The notes beneath the pieces are model-generated. The model saw only the letters and a list, made by a program, of their open reading frames with translations, ran no database searches and was not told the origin of the DNA. Below, piece after piece: positions 54,249-63,689 of a stretch of DNA of 64,000 bases (position 1 is the first letter of the stretch; each line of letters starts with the position of its first letter). This DNA is from an uncultured Anaerolineae bacterium (GTDB lineage: Bacteria > Chloroflexota > Anaerolineae > J036 > Brachytrichaceae). The translations under genes and the position numbers were made by a program. The stretch covers positions 186,001 to 250,000 of the forward strand of contig CALIMH010000001.1 of NCBI GenBank assembly GCA_938028725.1. Direction: 5' to 3'.

Positions 54249-55739
54249 ATGGTTTGGCCCGCTTCGCTGCGTCGTGTCGCTCGTGCTGGGATCGCTTGGC
54301 CGGCGCTGCTCGTGTGCGTGTTGGTGGGGGTGGGGGTGGGCGCAGCAGTGACGCTGATCAACCCCTTGTGGCTAATCGCAGGCTTGGCTGGCGTCTTGGT
54401 CGCCGCTTGGGCGCTGGCCGATGCGCGCCGGGCACTTTGGCTGCTGCTCGCGGTGGTGGCTTTGCTGCCGCGCTTCACCTTGCCGTTGCGCCTGGGCTTT
54501 ACGCCCACCTTCCTCGACCTTGCGCTGATAGGGTTGTTAGCTGCGTGGGGGGCGCATCAGCTTGGCCCGCAGCCGCGCATGAGGTTGATGGGTCACGTCA
54601 TTGCGCTTCCGTTGTCTGCGATGGTGCTGATCGCCCTTGTCACATTCATCCTCGGCGTGCCAAACGGCGCGTTGACTCCGATGGTGCTGCGCCGCTTCGC
54701 TGAGCTGGCGCTCAGCTTGGTAGCCGTGCCTGTGCTGATAGCGATCTTCCGAGAGCCGGAGCTGCTAGCTGACGCCGGCCGTGGCATCGTGTTGCTGGGC
54801 GCGCTGTCAGCGCTGATCGGCATTGTGCTGTATTTCGTCCCTGACGACTGGGCGATCCGTGCGCTTTCTGCGCTGCGACCATTCGGCTATCCCACTGGTC
54901 CTGGGGTGTTGCGCTTCATCCGCGACGACCCCGCGCTGATGCAGCGAGCCACCGGCTTGTGGATAGACCCCAACGCCTTTGGCGGGTGGCTGATGGTGGC
55001 CGGCGCGTTTGCGCTGCCGCAGGTGTTGAGTCGCCAGCCATTATTGCCGCGCGCTGCGGCGTGGCTCGCGCTGGGCGCAATTGTGCTGGCTCTGGCGTTA
55101 ACAGTGTCACGCGCGGCCATGCTGGGGTTGGCGGTGGCCGCGGCAGCGCTTGGCCTGCTGCGGTATCGGCGCGCCTTGTTGTTGGTTGTGCTCGGCGCGT
55201 TGGCCATGCTGACGCTCCCACAGACGCGCGAGTTGGTGGCTCACTTTGCTGAAGGGTTTGCTGGCCGCGACTTGGCCACTCAGATGCGCTTCGGGGAATA
55301 CAAGGATGCCTTGCGCTTGATCGCGCGCTATCCCCTGTTTGGTGTTGGCTTCGTCGGCACGCCTGACGTGGACCTGTATCTTGGTGTCTCGTCCATGTAT
55401 CTGTTGATTGCGCAACAAACGGGCCTAGTCGGGCTCATGACGTTTACGGCGCTGGTGTTAGCTGCGCTCGTCAGCAGCGTCCGTTTTGTGTGGCGCAATG
55501 GCCTTAGCGATGCGACGCTCACCGTGCTGCTGGGCGCACAAGGCGCGCTGTTGGGCGTTCTGTTCACTGGTGTGTTTGACCACTACTTCTTTAACATAGA
55601 CTTTCACAATGCTGTGATAGTGTTTTGCTTGGTGATCGCGCTAGCAACGGCTCGACCGCGCGAGAGCGTGCATGGAGTTGCGAGCGATGAGCGCGTGATC
55701 GTAACGGGCGACGCCAGGGCAGCTAGCCGGCTCAGGTAG
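54249..55739 (+). CDS. O-antigen ligase-like membrane protein
   Basis: The 496-residue protein has about twelve membrane spans. The periplasmic loop with RATGLWIDPNAFGGWLMVAG and the stretch ALTVSRAAMLGLAVAAA, then RYPLFGVGFVG near residue 360, are typical of the Wzy/WaaL O-antigen ligase family, which polymerise or attach lipid-linked glycans. It starts nine bases after clpX, though no functional link is apparent. It fits with the GT-C genes in the window. Confidence 0.8.
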   Translation: MVWPASLRRVARAGIAWPALLVCVLVGVGVGAAVTLINPLWLIAGLAGVLVAAWALADARRALWLLLAVVALLPRFTLPLRLGFTPTFLDLALIGLLAAWGAHQLGPQPRMRLMGHVIALPLSAMVLIALVTFILGVPNGALTPMVLRRFAELALSLVAVPVLIAIFREPELLADAGRGIVLLGALSALIGIVLYFVPDDWAIRALSALRPFGYPTGPGVLRFIRDDPALMQRATGLWIDPNAFGGWLMVAGAFALPQVLSRQPLLPRAAAWLALGAIVLALALTVSRAAMLGLAVAAAALGLLRYRRALLLVVLGALAMLTLPQTRELVAHFAEGFAGRDLATQMRFGEYKDALRLIARYPLFGVGFVGTPDVDLYLGVSSMYLLIAQQTGLVGLMTFTALVLAALVSSVRFVWRNGLSDATLTVLLGAQGALLGVLFTGVFDHYFFNIDFHNAVIVFCLVIALATARPRESVHGVASDERVIVTGDARAASRLR

Positions 55740-55777
55740 TCGCGCAAGTCGCGGCTGCTCCACAGTGACAGGTGAGC

Positions 55778-56227
55778 ATGGACCGCTTTGAGGCAGTGCT
55801 TCGCACATCGGCGCATATCGAGCAGCTCACGCGCATTCGCGATCTGGTCTGCACTGCTGCCCGACATACCGGCTTTGAGGGCGTTCACATGAACCATGTG
55901 GAACTAGCAGTGGAGGAGGCGTGTATGAATATTATTAACCATGCCTATGCTCGGCGCGAGGGTGGCTACTTGGAGGTGCAGGTGCGCAGCGAGCGAGGCC
56001 GCAGGCTGACTATCGTGCTGATTGATTGTGGCCAGTCGTTTGATCCTGCGTCGGCCTGCACCTACGATCCATCCCAGCCGCTGGAGGGATCTCAGCAGGT
56101 CGGATTCGGGCTCTATTTGATGCGCTGCCTTATGGATGAGCTGAAGTTTGAGTTTGGTGTCACATCGTCAGAAGAACGCTGCAGCGGGCAGCCTTTCAAC
56201 CGTTTGACAATGGTCAAGAATCTATGA
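55778..56227 (+). CDS. ATP-binding anti-sigma factor-like protein (RsbW type)
   Basis: The 149-residue protein has a GHKL ATPase/kinase fold. The N-box is HVELAVEEACMNIINHAY near residue 46, the G1 box is VLIDCGQSFDP and the G2-like segment is QVGFGLYLMRCLMDELKF. Such proteins phosphorylate STAS antagonists and bind sigma factors. Its stop codon overlaps the ATG of the STAS gene. A GTG at 55772 is a possible alternative start. Confidence 0.85.
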   Translation: MDRFEAVLRTSAHIEQLTRIRDLVCTAARHTGFEGVHMNHVELAVEEACMNIINHAYARREGGYLEVQVRSERGRRLTIVLIDCGQSFDPASACTYDPSQPLEGSQQVGFGLYLMRCLMDELKFEFGVTSSEERCSGQPFNRLTMVKNL

Positions 56228-56601
56228 CTGCTGCTGTGCCGTTTGATGCTCAGATGGAGATGTTAGAGTCGCCGGCAAGCACCGCTGTTATTCGCACAGC
56301 CGGCCGCCTCGACGCCTCAACCGCCAGCCGCTTGGAGCGCGTGTTGACGGACGCTCGCACCAAAGGAAGCCGTGTTATCTTGCTCAATTTGGAGGGGCTA
56401 GAGTACATCTCTAGCAGCGGCCTGCGCGTGTTGCTCTCAGCGCGGACGCAAACGCGCCAAGCGGGCGGGGACGTGTTCCTGTTCGCGCTCTCGCAACCGG
56501 TACGTGAAGTGTTTGACATGGTGGGCTTCTCTGCTGTCTTCAACATCTTCGACACGATGGACCAAGCACTTCAGGCAGCCAGCATCTTGGCTGGGAAGTG
56601 A
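56224..56601 (+). CDS. STAS domain anti-sigma factor antagonist
   Basis: The 125-residue protein is a single STAS domain: GRLDASTASRLERVL, LNLEGLEYISSSGLRVLLSA and VFDMVGFSAVFNIFDT. The serine pair in YISSSGLRV is the usual phosphorylation site. It forms a partner-switching pair with the overlapping RsbW-like gene. No sigma factor or PP2C phosphatase gene is adjacent, so the output is unknown. Confidence 0.88.
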   Translation: MTAAVPFDAQMEMLESPASTAVIRTAGRLDASTASRLERVLTDARTKGSRVILLNLEGLEYISSSGLRVLLSARTQTRQAGGDVFLFALSQPVREVFDMVGFSAVFNIFDTMDQALQAASILAGK

Positions 56602-56611
56602 GCTTGTGCAG

Positions 56612-56962
56612 TTACTCGCCGACAAATTCCACCAGTTGGCCGGTGGGCAAGCGCACCACTGTCACCCGCTGGCTCATGCTCAGCTCTTCCCGATCCAGCT
56701 CGATGTGGTAGCCGCTCAATCGCAGCGCATCGCTAAGTGCGTCCAGGTCTCGCGCTGTCATGCCGAATTGAACCGTGCCGTCCAAATGCGCATCGGCGCC
56801 AACAGCGCGCTGTAGCACTAACTGAGCGCCCTCAGTTTGGAAGACAACGATGTTCTCGTCTTCGTAAGCAATCGGTAGCGCTAGCACATTAGCGAACAGA
56901 TGACGGTTTTCTGTTAAGTCCTTTGCCCAAATGGCGACGTAGCTGATGCCCGACACGGTCAT
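56612..56962 (-). CDS. VOC (glyoxalase-like) family protein
   Basis: The 116-residue protein has the paired beta-alpha-beta-beta-beta pattern: ISYVAIWAKDLTENRHLFAN, then LPIAYEDENIVVFQTEGAQL, TVQFGMTARDLDALSDAL and VTVVRLPTGQLVEFVGE. The metal-binding positions of glyoxalase I are only partly kept (glutamate near the end). Function unknown. It converges on the STAS gene. Confidence 0.75.
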   Translation of the reverse strand: MTVSGISYVAIWAKDLTENRHLFANVLALPIAYEDENIVVFQTEGAQLVLQRAVGADAHLDGTVQFGMTARDLDALSDALRLSGYHIELDREELSMSQRVTVVRLPTGQLVEFVGE

Positions 56963-57086
56963 GACAAAGATTGTAGGCGCGGCGCGCTACCCACGTCTTG
57001 CCAGTGTGAAAATGGAGACAGCGCACGCCAAGCAAGTTGGGTGGTCGTCGCAGGGGCAGGAATGTCGCAATTGTTGGTGTGCCTCT

Positions 57087-57095
57087 TGCTATAAT
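57087..57095 (+). promoter_or_regulatory. Extended -10 promoter of the oligopeptide ABC operon
   Basis: TGCTATAAT is a perfect extended -10 element. Transcription would begin near 57102. Two similar ribosome sites follow: AAGGAGGAG before an ATG at 57157 and AGGAGGAG before the ATG at 57250. Confidence 0.65.
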
Positions 57096-57249
57096 CCTCT
57101 GAAGCAACAGAGCAAGACAGTAGAGGCTCAGGTAAGGAGGAGAGAACAAATCACCAATGCATAACCATCCCACGAGAGAAATGCTCAGCGCAAGTGGGTC
57201 GTTGCGTGGACAATCGTTTCGCCGCTTTAGTCTTAGGAGGAGAGTGAAC

Positions 57250-57378
57250 ATGCCGAATCGCAAACCCCTATTCATCCTAGTGGCTGCAGCAGGAAGCCTT
57301 GTGCTATCTGCGTGTGGCCCTCAGCCAACCCCTATCGTCCAAACAGTCGTTGTGGAGAAGACAGTGGAAACCGTCTGA
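57250..57378 (+). pseudogene. Lipoprotein signal of the peptide-binding protein, ended by TGA
   Basis: This frame of 42 codons begins with an ATG behind AGGAGGAG and codes a lipoprotein signal (FILVAAAGSLVLSAC) and the usual linker VVVEKTVETV. It then stops at a TGA (57376-57378), but the same frame continues at once with EVEKQVEVTATPIP and the body of the protein. One base change (CGA to TGA) would explain it. An in-frame ATG at 57157 would add a 31-residue extension without a clear role. Confidence 0.7.
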
Positions 57379-57381
57379 GAG

Positions 57382-59238
57382 GTGGAAAAGCAAGTGGAGG
57401 TCACCGCGACGCCCATCCCCGAGTGGACGGCGCCACATCCCATCCTGAGCGATGAGCGCGTGCGCAAGGCGATCGCTTACTGCACTGACCGCAATGCGCT
57501 GATCGGCTCTGTGTATGGCTACCTACCTGAGGAAGAACGCAACAAGCTTTACATGGACACCTTCATTCCGAAGGACTCAGTGTGGTATGCCAAGAACGCC
57601 GATCCGAATGCCAACATTGTGGACTATCCCTACGATCCAGAGAAGGGTGCAGCTTTGCTGGATGAAGCTGGCTGGAAGTTGCCATCAGGTGGCACAATTC
57701 GCGTGAATGACAAGGGTGAGCCGCTTGTTCTGCGCTTCACCACTACTAACGCGCCGTTCCGCCAAACGTGGGGCGCAGTGTTCGTAAGCTCACTGCAAAA
57801 GTGTGGCATCCAATTGCTGCCCTCGTACATCCCCGGCTCAATCTGGTTTGGTGGCAACAGCGGTTTGCGACGCCGCGACTTTGATCTAGGTGCTTTCGCT
57901 TGGGTGGGTGAAACCGAACCGCCACGTGTCACGCTCTATGCTTGCGACCAAATCCCAACCCCATCCAACAACTGGAATGGGCAAAATTACATGGGGTGGT
58001 GCAACGAGCGTGCCAGCACTGCTATCAAGCAAGCCAACAACACCCTCAACGACAAGGAGCGCAAGGAACTGTACAAAGTCATCCAGGAAGAGTTCAGCAA
58101 GGACATGGTCTCGCTGCCGCTCTTCCAGCGCCTAGAGGCAGTGGCCTACAATCGCAACTTGAAGGGCTTGCGCGCTGACGCCACAGAATATCACACTGCC
58201 AGCGCCGACCAATGGGAGCTGCCAGAGAAGGACACCATCGTGATGGCGCTGGGTCAAGAGCCTTCCTCGCTCTTCTTGCTTCAGGAGAGCGCTGCGGTGG
58301 CCATTACGGTGGGCCGGCTTATCTTCGGCGTGGACTACACTCAATACAATTACGGCTTCCAGCCAGTTGGCCTGGAGGGTGACCAATTCCCCACCATAGA
58401 GAACGGCGGCGCGAAGAATGTGGAAGTTGAGGTGAAGGATGGGGACTTGGTGGTGAATGCTGATGGCGACGTCGGCACATTGAAGGATGGCAAGCTGGTT
58501 GACCGAGAGGGCAAAGAGCTCAGCCTGAAAGGGCGCAACCTAGCTGGCCAGGAGGTGGATATCAAGCCCGGTGTGAAATTGCCTCAGCTCATCGTCACGT
58601 TTCGCTTTAAGCCACGCAAGTGGAGCGATGGTGAGCCACTGAAGAAGGAAGACTTCGAGCTGTTTTATAAGGTGGCCTGTGATCGTGAATCTGGCAACGT
58701 CTCTTACTTCACTTGCGATCGCGTGGTGAAGTTTGAGGCGCTGAGTGATGGGTTGGGCTACACGGTGACTTATGCGCCAGGCTACCAATCGCCTATCTAC
58801 TACTTGCCGCCGTTTGGCTACTACCCGTCGCACCAAAAGGTGGGCGACAAGACGCTGGCGGAGATTGCGCCGAAGGCGTTCAAGGACACCCCAGAGGTCA
58901 CCGAAAAGCCACTGGGCACTGGCCCTTACGTGGTGAAAGAGTGGCAGAAAGGCCAGCGCATTGTGCTGGAAGCAAACCCGAACTACTGGAAGGGTGAGCC
59001 GAAGACCAAGAACCTCATCGTGCAAATCTTCGACAGTAATCCAGCAGGTGCTGTGGCAGCGCTGCTCCAGGGCACAGTGGACGTGGTCGGCAAGGAGACG
59101 ATCGGCGCTGGCCAGGAGCTGGAGACAGTGATCAAGGAGAGCGCTAAGCCCGATGGCACTGTCACGGCTGATCCCATTCCTAGCCCAACTTGGGAGCACG
59201 TGGATATGAACCTCAACACGCGCTTCCCGGTCAAGTGA
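57382..59238 (+). CDS. Family 5 extracellular solute-binding protein with swapped halves
   Basis: The 618-residue frame resembles oligopeptide/nickel-binding proteins (SBP family 5), but the order is altered. The C-terminal half (LSDERVRKAIAYCTDRNALI to the segment FQRLEAVAYNRNLKGLRADA) comes first at about 57421-58224. The N-terminal half (DTIVMALGQEPSSLF, FRFKPRKWSDGEPLKKEDF, GTGPYVVKEW, ANPNYWKGEP, EHVDMNLN) follows at 58225-59235. In the family, MNLN is followed by RVRKAIAY. A TGA separates the lipoprotein signal, so from the GTG at 57382 the protein would lack export. It may be a pseudogene, a rearranged gene, or an assembly error. The permease and ATPase genes downstream are intact. Confidence 0.75.
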   Translation: MEKQVEVTATPIPEWTAPHPILSDERVRKAIAYCTDRNALIGSVYGYLPEEERNKLYMDTFIPKDSVWYAKNADPNANIVDYPYDPEKGAALLDEAGWKLPSGGTIRVNDKGEPLVLRFTTTNAPFRQTWGAVFVSSLQKCGIQLLPSYIPGSIWFGGNSGLRRRDFDLGAFAWVGETEPPRVTLYACDQIPTPSNNWNGQNYMGWCNERASTAIKQANNTLNDKERKELYKVIQEEFSKDMVSLPLFQRLEAVAYNRNLKGLRADATEYHTASADQWELPEKDTIVMALGQEPSSLFLLQESAAVAITVGRLIFGVDYTQYNYGFQPVGLEGDQFPTIENGGAKNVEVEVKDGDLVVNADGDVGTLKDGKLVDREGKELSLKGRNLAGQEVDIKPGVKLPQLIVTFRFKPRKWSDGEPLKKEDFELFYKVACDRESGNVSYFTCDRVVKFEALSDGLGYTVTYAPGYQSPIYYLPPFGYYPSHQKVGDKTLAEIAPKAFKDTPEVTEKPLGTGPYVVKEWQKGQRIVLEANPNYWKGEPKTKNLIVQIFDSNPAGAVAALLQGTVDVVGKETIGAGQELETVIKESAKPDGTVTADPIPSPTWEHVDMNLNTRFPVK

Positions 59239-59266
59239 CTGTTAACGCTGCGAGCGTGTGAGTTGT

Positions 59267-59308
59267 GCAAGCGAGTAGCCCTCGCGCCTATTAGGGCTAC
59301 TCGCTTGC
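59267..59308 (+). terminator. Hairpin between binding protein and permease genes
   Basis: The 16-base arms GCAAGCGAGTAGCCCT and AGGGCTACTCGCTTGC pair perfectly around ten bases, with a weak T-run after. It may stabilise the upstream message or partly terminate it, which would give more binding protein than membrane subunits. Confidence 0.75.
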
Positions 59309-59320
59309 TTCAAATGTGGT

Positions 59321-60511
59321 ATGACTAACTTCCTTGCTCGGCGCCTCATCCTAGTGGTGGTGATGGCGTTTGTCGTTTCTTTCGCCTCGTTCGCACTGCT
59401 CAATGCTGCTCCTGGTGGTCCTTTAGAACAGCTTATTGCGCTGCAGAGCACCACTCGCCGCCCCGATCCGGATGAGGTTGAGCGCGTGATGAAGCGCTAT
59501 GACCTGGACCTCGGCATGGGCGTGCGCTTTCTGCGCTGGTTAATTGGCCACCCACGTGGCCCCATCGTGATCGGCGGACAGGAATTATTCACAAACTTTC
59601 AAATCGGTTGCTTGAAAGAGGGAAAGGCTAGATTGGTCTATCCCGACGGGCGCGTGGAGGAAATTAACTGCGCCAAACCTGTTTACCTTCGCGACCTTGC
59701 GGATCGTCCGGTTAGCAATGGAGTGCTGGCGCTGGATTTCGGTCGCTCTCAGCAACTGGCTCGCGAGCAGCCAGTTGCCGAATTAATCCTGCTGAGACTA
59801 GGTCCGACACTCCAACTGATGGGGATTTCGACGTTTTTGGCGATCGCGCTGTCCATCCCTATCGGCGTGTATTCGGCAGTGAAGCAGTATTCGCGCTTTG
59901 ATTACTTCTTCACTGCCCTCACGTTCTTTGGCTCTGGAATGCCCACGTTGTTCACCGGTGTGATGGGCATCTTGGTGTTTGCGCTGCTGTTCAAAGAGGC
60001 CGGACTTCCTTATCTCCCCTCGGGTTTGGCAGAGTCCAATCGCGATGCTGTCGTGCCGCTGCTTGGGACGATCAAGGCAGGTTCACTGGCCGACCGCGTC
60101 TGGCATCTGATTTTGCCGGTGACGGTACTCACCTTCTTTAACCTGGCCGGATGGACGCGCTTCATCCGCTCCTCCATGCTGGAAGTGATGCGTCAGGACT
60201 ATGTGCGCACGGCGCGCGCAAAAGGGCTGATTGAAAGCATGGTGGTTATGAAACACGCGCTGCGCAACGCCCTAATCCCGTTCGTGACGCTGCTGGCAGG
60301 CGTGTTGCCCACACTCTTTGGTGGCGCGATCATCACTGAAAGTGTGTTCAGCTGGCCCGGCATCGGCAAGCTGTTCATCAACGCGCTGGTAGCGAGCGAT
60401 TACCCGGTAGCCATTGCCTATCTGCTAATCTCCACTTTCCTAACCCTGCTGGGCTTCCTCATGTCAGATATCCTTTACACGGTGGTTGATCCGCGCATTC
60501 GGCTCAGCTAA
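59321..60511 (+). CDS. Oligopeptide ABC transporter permease (DppB type)
   Basis: The 396-residue protein begins with LARRLILVVVMAFVVSFASF and has the typical DppB/OppB plan: a first span, a long external part, then five spans. The EAA-like loop is YVRTARAKGLIESMVVMKHALRN near residue 290, cited in part as RTARAKGLIE. It ends with FLMSDILYTVVDPRIRLS, as in the family. An insertion of about 70 residues (roughly 65-145) with two cysteines extends the external part. It pairs with the DppC-type gene 15 bases downstream. Confidence 0.9.
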   Translation: MTNFLARRLILVVVMAFVVSFASFALLNAAPGGPLEQLIALQSTTRRPDPDEVERVMKRYDLDLGMGVRFLRWLIGHPRGPIVIGGQELFTNFQIGCLKEGKARLVYPDGRVEEINCAKPVYLRDLADRPVSNGVLALDFGRSQQLAREQPVAELILLRLGPTLQLMGISTFLAIALSIPIGVYSAVKQYSRFDYFFTALTFFGSGMPTLFTGVMGILVFALLFKEAGLPYLPSGLAESNRDAVVPLLGTIKAGSLADRVWHLILPVTVLTFFNLAGWTRFIRSSMLEVMRQDYVRTARAKGLIESMVVMKHALRNALIPFVTLLAGVLPTLFGGAIITESVFSWPGIGKLFINALVASDYPVAIAYLLISTFLTLLGFLMSDILYTVVDPRIRLS

Positions 60512-60526
60512 GCGCAAAATACTCCT

Positions 60527-61537
60527 ATGGCAAGCACAACCGCGACTGCTTCAACTGCGCGCATCGCACCCTCCAAAGCACTGGTGCGCCGCTCGGAGGG
60601 TCAATGGTCCATCGTTTTTCGGCGCTTTCGCCGTCATCGCTTGGCGATGATCTCGCTGGCTTTGCTTGCGCTGATATTTGTCGCTTCGCTCGCAGCACCT
60701 ATCCTGGCGCCTTTCCCGCGCGACGCTGTGGGCCTGGCACCGCGCTTTTCCCCACCGCTGACCATACACGAAGGCAAGCTGCACGTGCTGGGCACAGATC
60801 ACGTCGGGCGTGACTTTTTCACTCGCTTGCTCTACGCAGCGCGCATCACGCTGACCGTGTCGTTCTTTGTCGCCACGTTAGCCACTTTGATCGGGATGAC
60901 GCTTGGCGCGCTGGCCGGCTACTTTCGCGGCATCGTGGACGGCATCGTGATGCGCATCTTGGAGTTCATGGCGTCGATCCCAGAGTTCCCCGTGTTGCTC
61001 ATCATCACTTCGATCTTGGTCACTGACCCAAAACTGTTGCCCATCCCACGATTTGTGCTGGACTTTATGGGGACATTGATGTTGCTCAGCCCTGTCGGCA
61101 ATGAGCGGGCGCAGGTGGTGGTGCTGATAGCCGTGTTGACAGTTTTTGGCTGGACAGGCGCTGCACGTTTGATGCGCGGCATGGTGATGTCGGTGCGCGA
61201 GCGCGATTTCATCGAAGCTGCGCGTTCGCTAGGCGCTTCAAATGCTTTTATCATCCTGCGCCATGTTGTGCCGAACGCTTTCCCGCCGCTTGTGGTCACC
61301 TACACATTGAGCTTAGCAGGTGCACTGACCTCGGAGACGGCGCTCAGCTTTCTCGGTGTCGGCATCACTGATCCCACGCCGACCTGGGGCAACATGCTGC
61401 AATTTGCCACCAACTTTATGCTCACCAACTCGTGGGTGCCGCTCATCCCAGGTATCCCGGTCGTGCTGTGCTCGCTGGCGTTCAACTTTGTTGGTGATGG
61501 CTTGCGGGATGCGCTGGACCCGCGCTTGAAGATGTAA
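60527..61537 (+). CDS. Oligopeptide ABC transporter permease (DppC type)
   Basis: The 336-residue protein has an N-terminal OppC domain with one span and FRRHRLAMISLALLALIFVA, then LGTDHVGRDFFTRLLYAARI and the coupling loop REFDFIEAARSLGASN-like segment (RERDFIEAARSLGASN). HVVPNAFPPLVVTYTLSLAG and FNFVGDGLRDALDPRLKM end it, as in DppC. It forms the heterodimeric pore with the DppB-type subunit. Confidence 0.92.
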   Translation: MASTTATASTARIAPSKALVRRSEGQWSIVFRRFRRHRLAMISLALLALIFVASLAAPILAPFPRDAVGLAPRFSPPLTIHEGKLHVLGTDHVGRDFFTRLLYAARITLTVSFFVATLATLIGMTLGALAGYFRGIVDGIVMRILEFMASIPEFPVLLIITSILVTDPKLLPIPRFVLDFMGTLMLLSPVGNERAQVVVLIAVLTVFGWTGAARLMRGMVMSVRERDFIEAARSLGASNAFIILRHVVPNAFPPLVVTYTLSLAGALTSETALSFLGVGITDPTPTWGNMLQFATNFMLTNSWVPLIPGIPVVLCSLAFNFVGDGLRDALDPRLKM

Positions 61538-61557
61538 GGCATAATCACGCGGCTCGT

Positions 61558-62592
61558 ATGACGCGAACATCCAACGCAGTATCCACACGCACCGCTACGC
61601 CCTCGGCTGCTCCGCACGACGACTTGATGCTCGACGTGCGCGGCTTGAAGACCTACTTCTACACGGAGGATGGCGTGGTCAAGGCCGTGGATGGCGTGGA
61701 CCTTTATGTGCGCCGTGGCGAGACGCTCGGCATTGTCGGCGAGTCCGGCTGTGGCAAGAGCGTCACCTCGCTCTCCATCATGCGCCTGATCAGCCCACCC
61801 GGCAGAATTGTCGAGGGCGAGATCATCTTTGACGGCGTGAACTTGCTCGAACTCCCCGAGCGTGAGATGACCAAAATTCGTGGCAACCGCATCTCGATGA
61901 TCTTCCAGCAGCCCACTTCGTGCTTGAATCCGGTCTTCCGCATCGGCGACCAGGTTGCGGAGGTGTTGAACATCCACCAAGGTTTGGGGAGGGAAGCGGG
62001 CTGGGCGCGCGCCGTGGAGCTGCTGCGGATGGTGGGCATCCCAGAGCCACAAAAGCGCGCCTACGCCTACCCGCACGAGATCTCCGGCGGCCAGGCACAG
62101 CGCGTGATGATCGCCATGGCGCTGGCCTGCTCGCCGGAGCTGTTGATCGCTGATGAGCCGACCACCGCGCTCGATGTGACCATTCAGGCGCAAATCCTCG
62201 ACTTGATGCGCGACTTGCGCGAGCGGATCGGCACCTCGATCATGCTCATCACGCACGACATGGGCGTGGTGGCGGAAATGTGCGACCGCGTGGTGGTGAT
62301 GTACGCCGGCCAGGTGGTGGAGCAGGCCGACGTGCGCACGCTGTTTGCCAGGCCGTTGCATCCCTACACCCAGGGTTTGCTCGGCTCGATTCCGGTGCTC
62401 GGCCAGCTGCGCGACCGCCTGGACGTCATCCCTGGCACAGTGCCAAACCTGATCGACCCGCCGCCGGGTTGCCGCTTTGAGCCGCGTTGCCAGAAGTGTG
62501 AGGGTGCGGTCCGCGAGCGTTGCATAGCTGAGCTGCCTCCGCTGCGCGAGGTGGAGCCGGGGCACTGGGTGCGCACTTGGCTATACGATTGA
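61558..62592 (+). CDS. Oligopeptide ABC transporter ATPase (DppD type)
   Basis: The 344-residue ATPase has Walker A GESGCGKS near residue 61, the Q-loop [14 protein letters not shown], the signature ISGGQAQRV and Walker [15 protein letters not shown]. The C-terminal oligopeptide-type extension has the cysteine cluster [12 protein letters not shown], which may bind an Fe-S cluster as reported for DppD. It couples ATP hydrolysis to import together with the DppF-type protein encoded next. Confidence 0.94.
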   Translation: MTRTSNAVSTRTATPSAAPHDDLMLDVRGLKTYFYTEDGVVKAVDGVDLYVRRGETLGIVGESGCGKSVTSLSIMRLISPPGRIVEGEIIFDGVNLLELPEREMTKIRGNRISMIFQQPTSCLNPVFRIGDQVAEVLNIHQGLGREAGWARAVELLRMVGIPEPQKRAYAYPHEISGGQAQRVMIAMALACSPELLIADEPTTALDVTIQAQILDLMRDLRERIGTSIMLITHDMGVVAEMCDRVVVMYAGQVVEQADVRTLFARPLHPYTQGLLGSIPVLGQLRDRLDVIPGTVPNLIDPPPGCRFEPRCQKCEGAVRERCIAELPPLREVEPGHWVRTWLYD

Positions 62593-62614
62593 AGGCTGCG
62601 GAGAGAGGCACACG

Positions 62615-63628
62615 ATGACAGGCAATTTCTCCTCACAAACTGAGACGTTGCTCGAAGTGCGCAACCTGGTCAAGCATTTCCCGATCAAGGGCGGCTTGTT
62701 GCAGCGCACGGTTGGGTATGTGAAAGCGGTGGACGGCGTCTCGTTCACTGTCCGGCGTGGTGAGACGCTCGGCCTAGTTGGCGAGTCGGGTTGTGGCAAA
62801 ACCACAGTGGGCCGAACCATCCTGCGGCTTATCCCCGCCACTAGCGGCAGCGTGTACTTCGAGGGCCAGGATGTGCTGCGCGCTTCCCCGCGCCAAATGA
62901 AGGCGCTGCGCCGCGATATGCAGATCATCTTCCAGGATCCTTATTCCTCGCTCGACCCCCGCATGCCGATCGGCGAGAGCGTGGGCGAAGGTCTGCTGGT
63001 GCATGGCATGCGCGATAGTCACAAGCGCAATCAGATCGTGATGGAGACGCTGCGCAAGGTTGGTTTGGAGGAGTATCACGCCCGCCGTTACCCTCATGAG
63101 TTCTCCGGCGGCCAGCGTCAACGCATCGGTATTGCCCGCGCGCTCGCGTTGCGCCCCAAATTCATCGTGTGCGATGAGCCGGTCTCTGCGCTGGACGTGT
63201 CCATCCAGTCACAGGTGCTCAATCTGCTCAAAGACCTGCAGGCGGAGTTTGGGCTGACCTATCTGTTCATCGCCCACAATCTCAGCGTGGTGGAGCACAT
63301 CAGCGACCGTGTCGGCGTGATGTATTTGGGCAAGCTGGTGGAGCTGACTGACCGCGATACGCTCTTCCGAGATCCTCTGCACCCTTACACCAAAGCGCTG
63401 CTCTCAGCTATCCCTATCCCCGATCCGACGGTCAAGCGTGAGCGCATGATCTTGCAGGGTGAGGTGCCCTCGCCGGTCAACCCGCCGCGCGGCTGTCGGT
63501 TTCACCCACGCTGCCCCTTTGCAGTGGAGCGCTGCAAGTTGCAGGAGCCACCGCTTGAGGAGTTGCGCCCTGGCCATCAGGTGGCCTGCTGGGTGGCGAA
63601 AGAGCAGGTGACGGGCAGCATGGACTGA
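62615..63628 (+). CDS. Oligopeptide ABC transporter ATPase (DppF type)
   Basis: The 337-residue ATPase has Walker [10 protein letters not shown] near residue 55, the Q-loop [14 protein letters not shown], the signature [15 protein letters not shown] and Walker [14 protein letters not shown]. The C-terminus has [14 protein letters not shown]. It starts with an ATG preceded by GGAGAG. It is the last gene of the transporter operon. Confidence 0.94.
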   Translation: MTGNFSSQTETLLEVRNLVKHFPIKGGLLQRTVGYVKAVDGVSFTVRRGETLGLVGESGCGKTTVGRTILRLIPATSGSVYFEGQDVLRASPRQMKALRRDMQIIFQDPYSSLDPRMPIGESVGEGLLVHGMRDSHKRNQIVMETLRKVGLEEYHARRYPHEFSGGQRQRIGIARALALRPKFIVCDEPVSALDVSIQSQVLNLLKDLQAEFGLTYLFIAHNLSVVEHISDRVGVMYLGKLVELTDRDTLFRDPLHPYTKALLSAIPIPDPTVKRERMILQGEVPSPVNPPRGCRFHPRCPFAVERCKLQEPPLEELRPGHQVACWVAKEQVTGSMD

Positions 63629-63689
63629 GTGCGACCAGCAGCCCTGAGCCCCAGGCAGCGGGTTTTGCTACACTTCGCGCCGCGTGGCT

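Noticed and set aside
57376..57378. TGA as selenocysteine or recoded codon
   Set aside because: TGA ends many genes in the window normally and the residue position is a linker, so a nonsense change is simpler.
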